Source: Prescottella agglutinans
GTDB lineage: Bacteria > Actinomycetota > Actinomycetes > Mycobacteriales > Mycobacteriaceae
NCBI RefSeq assembly: GCF_004011865.1
Contig: NZ_RKLP01000015.1
Span: 1-64,000, forward strand
DNA: 64,000 bases
Reading direction: 5' to 3'
Part shown: positions 34,670 to 43,029 of the stretch, piece by piece
How positions within the stretch are numbered: the first letter of the stretch is position 1
How the letters are laid out: every line of letters begins with the position of its first letter
Program-made: the position numbers and the translations under genes
Notes under the pieces: model-generated
Databases searched by the model: none
The model's input: the letters and a program-made list of their open reading frames with translations, nothing else
What the model was told of the DNA's origin: nothing

Positions 34670-34798
34670 GGGCACCTCCTGCTCGTGGAACGGATGATCG
34701 ACACAGTCGTGGAACGAACGACCGGCATGCGAAAGTCGGAGCTGCCGAAGTCGATGTTTGCGAGCGTATGGCGGTGCCTTCCCCGCGCTGAACTGCTG

Positions 34799-34813
34799 TC
34801 TCGATCAGCGGAA
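34799..34813. promoter_or_regulatory. IclR-type motif site 7
   Basis: TCTCGATCAGCGGAA, exactly 50 bp from site 8, in the hsaB | hsaD promoter region. Confidence 0.7.
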
Positions 34814-34848
34814 CGACCCCTGGCGCGGACGATCGATCCGCCCCGCGG

Positions 34849-34863
34849 TCTCGCTGATCGGGA
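34849..34863. promoter_or_regulatory. IclR-type motif site 8
   Basis: TCTCGCTGATCGGGA, 88 bp upstream of the hsaD start; partner of site 7. Confidence 0.7.
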
Positions 34864-34951
34864 TGCCACATGGCCGCGATCGGCACGGGCTGGCAGCCTT
34901 CGCCCGGATGGGCTGTGACCCGCACGACATCTTGGACAAACAGAGGCGACG

Positions 34952-35818
34952 ATGACTACTGAGCTGACCTACGAGGGAACTCTGAGGGAACTGCACACCG
35001 ATCAGGGTGTGCTCCGGTACCACGAGGCCGGCGAGGGTCCGCCGCTGCTGCTGCTGCACGGCTCCGGCCCGGGCGTCACGGGCTGGCGCAACTACCGTGG
35101 CGTGCTCGCGGACTTCGCCGAGCACTTCCACTGCTACGTGCTCGAGTTCCCCGGCTTCGGTGTCTCCGACCCGTGCGACGGCCACCCGATGGTCGAGGCG
35201 GTCAACGCGGTGCCGGTCTTCCTCGAGGGGCTGGGCCTGGGTCCGGTCGACATCATCGGCAACTCGATGGGCGGTGTCGTCGGCGCCCGCATCGCTATCG
35301 CGCGCCCCGAACTCGTCAACAAGTTCGTCTCGATCGGTGGCATGGGCAAGAACATCCTCTCGTCCAACCCGGGCGAGGGCATCAAGCTCCTCATGGAGTT
35401 CACCGACAACCCGACCCGAGAGAGCCTCGTCCGCTGGCTGCACTCGATGGTCTACAACCCCGCCGTGGTGACCGAGCAGCTCATCGAGGAGCGCTGGGCC
35501 CTCGCGACCGAGCCCAAGACCCTCGAGATCGCCCGCCGCATGTACAGCAGCAAGGCCTTCGCCGCGATGGCCGCGGCCAACGCGCAGGCCGACGGCACTC
35601 CGTACTGGGCTCAGTTCGGCAAGATCAAGGCCCCCACGCTGCTCACCTGGGGCCGCGACGACCGGGTCAGCCCCGTCGACCTCGGCCTGCTGCCGATGCG
35701 CGACATCCCCAACGCCGAGTTCCACGTGTTCCCGAACTGCGGCCACTGGACCATGATCGAGGCCCGCGACGCCTGGGTCGCGTCCGTGCTCTCCTTCCTT
35801 CTGCGCGACCGTAAGTGA
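34952..35818 (+). CDS. hsaD: HsaD-like meta-cleavage-product hydrolase
   Basis: A 288-aa alpha/beta hydrolase of the MCP-hydrolase group. The triad is Ser105 (GNSMGG), Asp near 236 (WGRDDRV) and His265 (NCGHWTMIE). HGSGPG at 36-41 forms the oxyanion region. HsaD cleaves the C-C bond of the product HsaC makes from the opened steroid A ring (4,9-DSHA), giving HHD and the C/D-ring acid. It heads the plus-strand operon, 14 bp before kstD. Together with kstD, hsaA and hsaC it forms a near-complete ring-opening set. Confidence 0.9.
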   Translation: MTTELTYEGTLRELHTDQGVLRYHEAGEGPPLLLLHGSGPGVTGWRNYRGVLADFAEHFHCYVLEFPGFGVSDPCDGHPMVEAVNAVPVFLEGLGLGPVDIIGNSMGGVVGARIAIARPELVNKFVSIGGMGKNILSSNPGEGIKLLMEFTDNPTRESLVRWLHSMVYNPAVVTEQLIEERWALATEPKTLEIARRMYSSKAFAAMAAANAQADGTPYWAQFGKIKAPTLLTWGRDDRVSPVDLGLLPMRDIPNAEFHVFPNCGHWTMIEARDAWVASVLSFLLRDRK

Positions 35819-35832
35819 GCTGACTGATCACC

Positions 35833-37521
35833 ATGGCTGAGAATCAGAACTTCGACACCGTCGTCGACTTCCTCGTCGTCGGCAGCGGCGGCGGCGGTAT
35901 GGCCGCCGGCATCACCGCCGCGGACCGCGGCATGTCCGCCCTGATCATCGACAAGGGCAAGACCTACGGCGGCTCCACCGCGATCTCCGGCGGCGGCATC
36001 TGGATCCCCAACGCTCCGGTGCTCGTCCGCAAGGGCGCCGGCGATTCGAGGGAGTCGGTGCGCCGGTACCTCGACGTCGTCACCGAGGGCAAGGTGTCCG
36101 ACGAGCGTCTCGACGCCTACGTCGACAACGGCCCGCCGATGATGGAACTGCTCGAGCGCAGCCCTCACATCGAGTTCTACTGGGTCAAGGGCTACGCCGA
36201 CTACCACCCCGAGGAAGAGGGCGGACGCCCCCTCGGACGCACCGTCGAGTGCACCCCGTTCGACACCCGCAAGCTGGGTGAGGACGAGAAGTACCAGCGC
36301 CCCAACAGCCTCAAGGGCCCGCTCGGCCTGTGGGTCACGTCGAAGGACTACCACGACCTGGCGATGGTCAAGCGGACCTGGCAGGGACGCCGGGCGTCGC
36401 TCGTCGCGGCGTGGCGCGTGTCGTCGAACGTGATCCGTCGTCGCCACATGTCCACCGGTGGTCGCGCGCTCGTCGCGCGGATGCGCATGGCGCTCAAGGA
36501 CGCCGGCGTTCCGCTGTGGCTGCAGACGTCGATGAAGGACCTCATCGTCGACGACAAGGGTGCCGTCATCGGCATCACGGCGGAGCGCGAAGGCAAGACC
36601 GTGCGCATCGGTGCCCGCAAGGGTGTCCTGCTCGCGACCGGCGGCTTCGACCACAACAAGCAGATGCGTGCGCAGTACCTGCCCGAGAACGGCGTGGAGA
36701 ACTACAGCGCCGGTGCGCGCGAGAACGTCGGCGACGGCATCGTCGCGGGCCAGAAGCTCGGCGCCGCGGTGGACCTCATGGACGACGCCTGGTGGATGCC
36801 GTCCGTCATGCACCCGATGGGTGCGGTCATCCCGCTGGTGTCCGAGCGTTCGATCCCGCCGTCGGTGATCGTGAACAAGGACGGCAAGCGTTTCACCAAC
36901 GAGTCGGCTCCGTACGTGAACTTCGTGCACGACCAGCTCGACGGCGGCCACGTCCCGGCCTACTTCATCATGGACAGCAAGGCCCGCTCGCGGTACCCGT
37001 TCGCGCAGGTGTTGCCGGGTGCGCCGTTCCCGCAGGGCTTCTACGACAAGGGCATCGTCCACAAGGCGAACTCGCTGAGCGAGCTGGCCGAGAAGATCGG
37101 TGTCCCGCCGCAGAACCTGCTCGAGACCGTCGACCGGTTCAACGGCTACGCCCGCACCGGCAAGGACGAGGAGTTCGGTCGCGGCGACAGCGTGTACGAC
37201 CAGTACTACGGCGACCCGACGATGAAGAACCCGGCCATGGACGAGATCGTCAAGGGCCCGTTCTACGCCATCCGTGTCGAGGCCGGCGACCTGGGCACCA
37301 AGGGTGGTCTCGTCACCGACGCCGAGGCACGCGTGCTGCGTGAGGACGGCGGCGTCATCGAGGGTCTGTACGCGACCGGCAACACGTCGGCGTCCGTGAT
37401 GGCCAACGAATACGCCGGAGCCGGCGCTACGATCGGCCCGTCGATGGTCTTCGGCTACGTGGCCGCGAACCACGTCGCCGACACGGCCTCGGACCGTCTG
37501 TCGGGTTCGAACGCGAAGTAG
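35833..37521 (+). CDS. kstD: 3-ketosteroid delta1-dehydrogenase
   Basis: A 562-aa flavoprotein of the fumarate reductase/KstD family. The FAD motif is VVGSGGGGMAAG (15-26), GGSTAISGGG follows, and the C-terminal NEYAGAGATIGPSMVFGY holds the conserved Tyr and Gly that in KstD1 act in 1,2-dehydrogenation. It introduces the C1-C2 double bond into 3-keto-4-ene steroids, which with 9alpha-hydroxylation opens ring B. It is 14 bp behind hsaD. Delta4-dehydrogenases share the fold, so substrate preference is open. Confidence 0.9.
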   Translation: MAENQNFDTVVDFLVVGSGGGGMAAGITAADRGMSALIIDKGKTYGGSTAISGGGIWIPNAPVLVRKGAGDSRESVRRYLDVVTEGKVSDERLDAYVDNGPPMMELLERSPHIEFYWVKGYADYHPEEEGGRPLGRTVECTPFDTRKLGEDEKYQRPNSLKGPLGLWVTSKDYHDLAMVKRTWQGRRASLVAAWRVSSNVIRRRHMSTGGRALVARMRMALKDAGVPLWLQTSMKDLIVDDKGAVIGITAEREGKTVRIGARKGVLLATGGFDHNKQMRAQYLPENGVENYSAGARENVGDGIVAGQKLGAAVDLMDDAWWMPSVMHPMGAVIPLVSERSIPPSVIVNKDGKRFTNESAPYVNFVHDQLDGGHVPAYFIMDSKARSRYPFAQVLPGAPFPQGFYDKGIVHKANSLSELAEKIGVPPQNLLETVDRFNGYARTGKDEEFGRGDSVYDQYYGDPTMKNPAMDEIVKGPFYAIRVEAGDLGTKGGLVTDAEARVLREDGGVIEGLYATGNTSASVMANEYAGAGATIGPSMVFGYVAANHVADTASDRLSGSNAK

Positions 37522-37540
37522 TCCGGAAAGGTTCCCGAGT

Positions 37541-37555
37541 GCTCACTCAGCGGGA
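37541..37555. promoter_or_regulatory. IclR-type motif site 9
   Basis: GCTCACTCAGCGGGA, 49 bp from site 10, just downstream of kstD. Confidence 0.6.
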
Positions 37556-37598
37556 CTGGGAAACAGGCTCTGACGTGGCCGAATCCCAGTCCCGCTGA
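37547..37598 (+). terminator. Possible terminator after kstD
   Basis: CTCAGCGGGACTGGGA-type 16-bp arms pair across a 20-odd-base loop, and GGGGTTTTGTTCT follows the right arm. It may end the hsaD-kstD transcript. It overlaps motif sites 9 and 10, so its role as operator or terminator is unresolved. Confidence 0.5.
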
Positions 37599-37604
37599 GC
37601 GGGA
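37590..37604. promoter_or_regulatory. IclR-type motif site 10 (perfect palindrome)
   Basis: TCCCGCTGAGCGGGA: perfect 7+1+7 symmetry, the best match to the consensus in the window. Confidence 0.65.
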
Positions 37605-37933
37605 GGGGTTTTGTTCTCCCGGCCGAATTCCTGGGACCGTTCCACACACACGATCAGCGCGATCGAAGAGCGTTGGTCCCCACTCGCACCAGGAGGGCGC
37701 GATGCTCGATCGGCTGTCGCTGACGATGCGCTGCTCCGGTGCCCACCCAGCTTCCTCGCGCATGCCGCGCGCATGCCAAGCGTCACGGCGCACCCGAACC
37801 GAGATTCTCGTCGAGGCCGGTCGCCCGAGCTTGTCGGAGGACAGGAAAGACCAAGTGCTCTAGAGCGCAATCGGTCTGGCCGCTAAGAATTGATCCGCGT
37901 CGCCGTGGGATCGCAGAGAGAGAGCTGATAGCA

Positions 37934-39106
37934 ATGGGTCAGGTTTTGGACAACATCATGCAGTTCGCGGACGAGATCCGCGAGGGTGGCATCGAGGGCG
38001 AGAAGCTGATGCGTCTGTCGGACGGCAACGCCAAGCGTGTCCGCGACGCCGGCGTCATCCGGATGCTGCAGCCGAAGGAGTTCGGCGGCCTCGAGTCGCA
38101 CCCGCGTGAGTTCGCCGAGACGGCGATGGCCCTCGGTGCCGTCGACGGCTCGACCGGCTGGGTCTCCGGCATCGTCGGCGTGCACCCGTGGGAGATGGCC
38201 TTCTTCGATCCCAAGGCGCAGCAGGAGGTCTGGGGCGAGGACGTCGACACCTGGATCGCGTCGCCGTACGCCCCCATGGGTGTCGCGGTGCCGGTCGACG
38301 GCGGCTACATCCTGAACGGCCGCTGGTCCTTCTCCACCGGCAACGACCACTGCGAGTGGGTCATGATCGGTGCGCTCGTCGGTGACCAGAAGGGTGTCCC
38401 GACCGGCAAGATCCTGCACGTGCTGGTCCCGAAGGCGGACTACACCGTCGACCACGACAGCTGGAACGTCGTCGGCCTGCGCGGCACCGGCTCCAAGGAC
38501 TTCACGGTCAAGGACGCCTTCGTCCCCGAGTACCGCACGATCGACTCCGAGATCGTCCTCAGCGGCAACGGTGCCAAGCACGCCGGCCGCGACGAGACGC
38601 TGTACAAGTTCCCGTTCTCCTGCATCTTCCCGCTCGGTATCTCCTCGTCGCTGATCGGCATGTGCCAGGGCGGTCTCGCGCTGTACATCGCCGCGCAGAA
38701 GGAGCGCGTCGCGGTCACCGGCGTCCCGATCAAGGAGGACCCGTACGTCCTCTACGCCATCGGTCAGGCCGCCGACGAGATCAACGCTGCGAAGGTGTCG
38801 ATCCTCGAGACCGTCGACCGCTTCTGGGACAAGACCGAGAAGGGCCAGGAGGTCACCTTCGAGGAGCGCGCCGTCGGTCGCCGCACCCAGACCAACGCCG
38901 CGTGGCGCGCCGTGAGCGCCCTCGACGAGATCTTCGCTCGCGCCGGTGGCGGTGCCATGAAGGTCACCCTCCCGCTGCAGCGCTTCTGGCGTGACGCGCA
39001 CGTCGGCCTCACCCACGCGATCCACGTGCCCGGGTCGATCAACCACGCATCGGCGCTGACCCAGCTCGGTGGTGAGCCGCAGGGCATCCACCGTTCGATG
39101 ATCTAG
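37934..39106 (+). CDS. hsaA: HsaA-like flavin-dependent steroid monooxygenase
   Basis: A 390-aa acyl-CoA-dehydrogenase-fold flavin monooxygenase. EKLMRLSDGNAKRVRDAGVIRMLQP, GSTGWVSGIVGVHPWE and SFSTGNDHCEW are typical of HsaA. With FMNH2 from HsaB, HsaA hydroxylates 3-HSA to the catechol 3,4-DHSA. The ATG at 37934 gives the family's usual beginning and length (about 394). It is followed after 40 bp by hsaC, whose substrate is the product of this enzyme. A second HsaA-like protein lies at 46536. Confidence 0.9.
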   Translation: MGQVLDNIMQFADEIREGGIEGEKLMRLSDGNAKRVRDAGVIRMLQPKEFGGLESHPREFAETAMALGAVDGSTGWVSGIVGVHPWEMAFFDPKAQQEVWGEDVDTWIASPYAPMGVAVPVDGGYILNGRWSFSTGNDHCEWVMIGALVGDQKGVPTGKILHVLVPKADYTVDHDSWNVVGLRGTGSKDFTVKDAFVPEYRTIDSEIVLSGNGAKHAGRDETLYKFPFSCIFPLGISSSLIGMCQGGLALYIAAQKERVAVTGVPIKEDPYVLYAIGQAADEINAAKVSILETVDRFWDKTEKGQEVTFEERAVGRRTQTNAAWRAVSALDEIFARAGGGAMKVTLPLQRFWRDAHVGLTHAIHVPGSINHASALTQLGGEPQGIHRSMI

Positions 39107-39146
39107 TTCGAACCCAACTGAATTCCTCACTCAGGGACGGATTGAT

Positions 39147-40052
39147 ATGACGGACATTCGGGGTCTCGGTTACCTCAGAATTCAGACCCAGGACATCGCG
39201 CGCTGGCGTGAGCTCGTCGTCGACGGCCTCGGAATGGCCATCGGCTCGGGTCCCGAGCCGGACGGCCTCTACCTGCGCCTCGACGAGCGGCGTGCGCGCC
39301 TGATCGTCCTGCCGGGCGAGTCCGACAAGGCCCTGGCGGTGGGCTGGGAGGTGCGTGACCAGTTCGCACTGCAGCGCGTCCGCGAGGCCGTGGAGAAGGC
39401 CGGCATCGCTGTCGAGGAGCTCTCCCTCGAAGAGGCCGACTACCGCGACGCCGAGAAGGTCATCGCGTTCGACGACCCCGCCGGCACCCGCGTCGAGGTC
39501 TTCTTCGGCCCGGTGCTCGACCACAGCCCGGTCGTGACGCCGCACGGTGGCCAGTGGGTCACCGGCCCGCAGGGCCTCGGTCACGTCGTGCTGCCGACGC
39601 CGAAGTTCGCGGAGTCCTACGCCTTCTACACGGAGGTGCTCGGCTTCCTCCCGCGTGGCGCCATCCGGCTGCAGGACGGCGTCTCGCGCGTCCGGTTCCT
39701 CGGCGTCAACCAGCGTCACCACAGCCTCGCGCTGTGCCCGGCGCCGCCGACCGACGAGCCCGGCCTGGTCCACCTCATGACCGAGGTGTCCACGCTCGAC
39801 GCCGTCGGCCAGGCACTGGACCGTGTCGCCAAGCTCGGCTTCACGATCTCCTCGACCCTGGGCCGCCACACGAACGACAAGATGGTGTCGTTCTACGTGC
39901 GTGCACCCGGAGGCTGGGACCTCGAGTTCGGCACCGAGGGCATGCTGGTCGACGAGACCTTCTACACCGCCGAGGAGATCACGGCGGACAGCTACTGGGG
40001 CCACGACTGGTCGGCCTCGGAGCCGCTGAAGGCGTTCATCCCCAAGGCATGA
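39147..40052 (+). CDS. hsaC: HsaC-like extradiol (iron-dependent) dioxygenase
   Basis: A 301-aa two-domain type I extradiol dioxygenase of the VOC fold. Fe(II) ligands are His146 (GLGHVVL), His209 (LVHLMTEV) and Glu260 (WDLEFG). His191, His241 and Tyr250 are also in their usual places. HsaC cleaves the 3,4-DHSA catechol between C4 and C5, the step before HsaD. Length equals the mycobacterial enzyme. It ends the operon; a very stable hairpin follows. Confidence 0.92.
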   Translation: MTDIRGLGYLRIQTQDIARWRELVVDGLGMAIGSGPEPDGLYLRLDERRARLIVLPGESDKALAVGWEVRDQFALQRVREAVEKAGIAVEELSLEEADYRDAEKVIAFDDPAGTRVEVFFGPVLDHSPVVTPHGGQWVTGPQGLGHVVLPTPKFAESYAFYTEVLGFLPRGAIRLQDGVSRVRFLGVNQRHHSLALCPAPPTDEPGLVHLMTEVSTLDAVGQALDRVAKLGFTISSTLGRHTNDKMVSFYVRAPGGWDLEFGTEGMLVDETFYTAEEITADSYWGHDWSASEPLKAFIPKA

Positions 40053-40069
40053 TCGTCCGGTCGTGACGA

Positions 40070-40113
40070 CGGGAAGGGCCCCGCACGGATTCGTCCGTGC
40101 GGGGCCCTTCCCG
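40070..40113. terminator. Strong bidirectional terminator with TTCG loop
   Basis: Perfect 20-bp inverted repeat, arms beginning CGGGAAGGGCCCCG, closed by the tetraloop TTCG. It lies between convergent hsaC and the mycolyltransferase gene. Confidence 0.88.
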
Positions 40114-40143
40114 TGTCGGTGCCGACCTCTCGCCGAACCTGGG

Positions 40144-41307
40144 TCAGGCGGGGAGGTCGAGCGAACGCGCGAGCGTCGGCCACGCCTTCGGCAGCCGGTC
40201 CCGCCAGTACGACCATCCGTGGATGCCGATCGGCTCGTACTCGACGGTGGCGGGAATCTTCAGCTGCTCGAGGCGGGAGTCGAGAAGCCGGGTGCAGCCG
40301 TTCGCCGCGACCTCCATGGGGCCACCGATGAACACCCGGTCGAACCAGTCGGATGCAGCGGGATCCTCGTACTGGCCCGGCACGCCCGACCCCACCGAGA
40401 TGTAGATGTCCATGCCGCGCAGTGCCTCGGCGTTGCGCACAGTGTCGTGAGCCTCCCACTCGGGTCCGCCGACCTCGCCCCACAGGTTCGCGATGTCGCC
40501 GCCGCGCGACGACACGGTCGACTGCACCGTGAGCCGACCGAGGTCGTCGGTGGTCGAGTAGCAGCCGCTGAACACCACGATGCCGCGGTACATCCCGGGG
40601 TTCCGGTGCGCGAGCATCATCGCGCCCTGCGAGCCCATCGAGATCCCGAGCAGTGACTTGACGCCGTTCGTGTTCAGTCGGGCGTCGAGCAGCGGCGGCA
40701 GTTCCTGGGTGATGAAGGTTTCCCACTTGTGCAGTCCGACGCCCGGGTCGGTCCGGTCCCAGTCGGTGTACAGCCCGGAAACACCGCCGTTGATCAGGAC
40801 GACGTTCGCGTTCTTGTCCGCGAAGAATTCCGCAGCGCCACCGTTGGTGAGCCACCCGCTGGTGTCCTCGCCGGCGTCGACGCCCTCGAGAGCGTAGATC
40901 GACGGGCGCGGCACCGAATTGTCCTTCGGGAGAAGCACCTCCACCCCGACCTCGCGGTGCAGCGCCGGCGAGGCGACGGTGAAGCGCACCAGCTGATCGG
41001 TCTTGTGCACCTCGCCGGTGATGGCTGCGGTCGTGATGTCGTCGCGCAGCGGCGGCAGCGGCGGATGCTCGTTCTGGAGCGGCCCCGGGATCACCGACCC
41101 GGCGGTCACGCTGCCGTTGTCGGAGCTTGCGGCCGCGCTGCCGCTCGAGCCGTTGGCGCTCCCGGTGCTGCCGGCGCTCCCGGTGCTTCCCGGAGCCGCG
41201 AGCGCCTCCCCGGCAAGCGGCAGTGCCACCAGTGCCGCGAGCGACGCGCCGAGCAACCCCCGTTGCACCCGGCGTCGCGCCACGCGTTTCGGATCTGAAC
41301 CCCACAT
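40144..41307 (-). CDS. Secreted mycolyltransferase (antigen 85/Fbp family)
   Basis: A 387-aa exported esterase-D/antigen-85 protein. A signal peptide (Arg-rich N-region, hydrophobic core 18-38) is followed by a Gly/Ser/Thr low-complexity linker to about residue 70. LHKWETFITQELP, the nucleophile elbow GISMGSQGAM and the C-terminal HGWSYW are Ag85 hallmarks. It transfers mycolates to trehalose or arabinogalactan in the cell envelope. This marks the host as a mycolic-acid actinomycete and is unrelated to steroid use. Confidence 0.85.
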   Translation of the reverse strand: MWGSDPKRVARRRVQRGLLGASLAALVALPLAGEALAAPGSTGSAGSTGSANGSSGSAAASSDNGSVTAGSVIPGPLQNEHPPLPPLRDDITTAAITGEVHKTDQLVRFTVASPALHREVGVEVLLPKDNSVPRPSIYALEGVDAGEDTSGWLTNGGAAEFFADKNANVVLINGGVSGLYTDWDRTDPGVGLHKWETFITQELPPLLDARLNTNGVKSLLGISMGSQGAMMLAHRNPGMYRGIVVFSGCYSTTDDLGRLTVQSTVSSRGGDIANLWGEVGGPEWEAHDTVRNAEALRGMDIYISVGSGVPGQYEDPAASDWFDRVFIGGPMEVAANGCTRLLDSRLEQLKIPATVEYEPIGIHGWSYWRDRLPKAWPTLARSLDLPA

Positions 41308-41421
41308 GGAGAAAATCCCCCCTACAGTCTTGTTTCCAGCGATCCGACGGTACCCCGGCCCTCCGACGGGTGTTCCCGAGTCGCCGGAATCGTGGGCCGG
41401 GCGGGACTACACTGCGGCGGC

Positions 41422-42237
41422 ATGGCGGACGTCCGCGTGGGCATCTCCGGGTGGGTGTACCCGGGGTGGCGCGGCGGGTTCTATCCGGCAGGTCTCGTCC
41501 ACCGCGAGGAACTGCGGTACGCCGCCGAGCATCTGACATCGATCGAGATCAACGGGTCCTTCTACGCGCTGCAGAAGCCGTCGAGCTTCGTGAAGTGGCG
41601 CGACGAGACACCCGACGGATTCGTGTTCGCGGTCAAGGGCGGCCGGTACATCACCCACGTGCGCAGGCTCCTGGACGTCGAGGTCCCGCTCGCGAACTTC
41701 TTCGCGTCCGGTGTGCTCGGCCTGCGCGACAAGCTCGGTCCGATCCTGTGGCAGCTGCCGCCGAACATGCAGTTCGACGCGGACCGCCTCGACGCCTTCC
41801 TGGCGCGGCTGCCACGGACCACCACCGCCGCGTGCACGCTCGCGGAGCACCGCGACGACAAGCTGTCCGACGACCGTGTCCTCGCCGTCACGGACGCCGA
41901 GCGTCCGATCCGGCACGCACTCGAGGTGCGGCATCCGAGTTTCGCGGTGCCCGAGGTCGTCTCGATCGCGCGCGAGCACGGTGTCGCGCTCGTGCTGGCC
42001 GACACCGCGGGCCGGTATCCGCGCATCGACGAGAACACGACGGATTTCGCGTACGCCCGCCTGCACGGTGACGCCGAGTTGTACGCGAGCGGCTACACCG
42101 ACGAGGCCCTCGACCGGTGGGCCGCGACGGTGCGCACCTGGATCGACGACGGGCTGGACGCCTTCGTGTACTTCGACAACGACATGAAGGGCTACGCGCC
42201 GTTCGACGCGATGGGGTTGCTGGATCGCCTTCGCTGA
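41422..42237 (+). CDS. DUF72 family TIM-barrel protein
   Basis: A 271-aa DUF72 (YecE-like) protein. VGISGWVYPGWRGGFYP near the start, EINGSFYAL, FAVKGGRYITH and the C-terminal VYFDNDMKGYAP are all diagnostic of the family. The fold is a TIM barrel; the biochemical role is unknown. The ATG at 41422 gives the standard beginning. It converges on the lipoprotein gene. Confidence 0.85.
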   Translation: MADVRVGISGWVYPGWRGGFYPAGLVHREELRYAAEHLTSIEINGSFYALQKPSSFVKWRDETPDGFVFAVKGGRYITHVRRLLDVEVPLANFFASGVLGLRDKLGPILWQLPPNMQFDADRLDAFLARLPRTTTAACTLAEHRDDKLSDDRVLAVTDAERPIRHALEVRHPSFAVPEVVSIAREHGVALVLADTAGRYPRIDENTTDFAYARLHGDAELYASGYTDEALDRWAATVRTWIDDGLDAFVYFDNDMKGYAPFDAMGLLDRLR

Positions 42238-42249
42238 ACGACGTCTCGC

Positions 42250-42951
42250 TCAGGCCTGCGCGCGAACCTTCTCGATCGCTCGCGTGAAGAGGTCGTCGAA
42301 CTCGGCGCGAAACTCCTTGCCGTGGTACGCCAGCACCATCACGGTGTAGCCGCGGACCGCCGCGTACCCCAGCAGGATCTCGTCGTCGGTCCACTTCGGG
42401 TTGTCGGGGTCGGTGACCTCGGACAGGATGACGGCGTCCTCCGACGCGAGCGCCTGGGGGAGGTCGAGTCGCTCGGTGCGTACCGTCCGGGCGGACGCGC
42501 CGGGGTCGTCGTAGGTGACGGTGTACGTCGAGCAGGATCCGGTGTGCGCGTCCGCGACCCGGGTGATGTTCATGCCCGTCTCGCTGACCAGAACGATGTA
42601 GCCGCGTTCCTCGCCGAGCAGCACGCCGGCCGCGGAGCCGTTCTCGATCAGGCGGATTCGGGCCTCGTCGGCGTAGCTGTTCTGCCCGTCGCACTCCGGT
42701 GGTTCGAACGTCGCCGTCGTGTCCAGTCCGTCGCCGGTGCTGGGCGCGTCGAGTTTGAGGCTGAGGACCATCTGGTCCTCGCGGTCGAGTCGTTCGACCA
42801 CGGCTCCCGGCGGAAGCTCCGAGGCGTCGGGCAGCAGGCTGGCGCGTGCGACAGCCGGATCGGCGATGGTGTCCGTGACCGTGGTGGTCCCGCACGCCGC
42901 AGCACCCAGAAGTCCGGCAGCCGCCAGGGCGGCGGCCCAATTCCTCGACAT
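42250..42951 (-). CDS. Putative lipoprotein, unknown function
   Basis: A 233-aa protein with a lipoprotein signal: MSRNW, a hydrophobic run, then LLGAAAC with the lipidated Cys at about residue 20. The mature part has alternating strands and two later Cys (ECDGQ, GSCSTY) that may form a disulfide. No enzyme motif recognised. Probably anchored on the outer face of the plasma membrane. It lies downstream of the double-SnoaL gene but behind a terminator. Confidence 0.7.
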   Translation of the reverse strand: MSRNWAAALAAAGLLGAAACGTTTVTDTIADPAVARASLLPDASELPPGAVVERLDREDQMVLSLKLDAPSTGDGLDTTATFEPPECDGQNSYADEARIRLIENGSAAGVLLGEERGYIVLVSETGMNITRVADAHTGSCSTYTVTYDDPGASARTVRTERLDLPQALASEDAVILSEVTDPDNPKWTDDEILLGYAAVRGYTVMVLAYHGKEFRAEFDDLFTRAIEKVRAQA

Positions 42952-42965
42952 GCGTGTTCCTCCCC

Positions 42966-42998
42966 GTTGCGGCAGGCCCCCCGCCAGCCTGCCGCAAC
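42966..42998 (-). terminator. Terminator after the double-SnoaL gene
   Basis: Perfect 12-bp inverted repeat, arms GTTGCGGCAGGC and GCCTGCCGCAAC, 32 bp after the stop of the minus-strand fused SnoaL gene. Confidence 0.7.
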
Positions 42999-43029
42999 CG
43001 TATCGGACAATTCGGTCGGACGAAGCGCC

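Larger units (their letters stand above)
34670..34951. other. Divergent promoter region hsaB | hsaD
   Basis: 282 bp with no gene. It contains paired IclR-type sites (34799 and 34849), and a direct repeat TCGTGGAACG at about 34683 and 34708 nearer hsaB. No clear -35/-10 pair stands out. Confidence 0.6.
37522..37933. other. Intergenic region kstD-hsaA with paired motifs/hairpin
   Basis: 412 bp without a believable gene. The first 85 bp hold two IclR-type sites that also form the arms of a large hairpin (37547-37598). The remaining 330 bp before hsaA hold no recognised element. Their length suggests that hsaA-hsaC has its own promoter. Confidence 0.6.

Noticed and set aside
35833-37473. Long antisense frames opposite kstD, hsaA and other GC-rich genes
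   Set aside because: They are composition artefacts: the plus-strand proteins carry all family motifs, whereas the antisense products are Arg/Val/Asp-rich without any domain.
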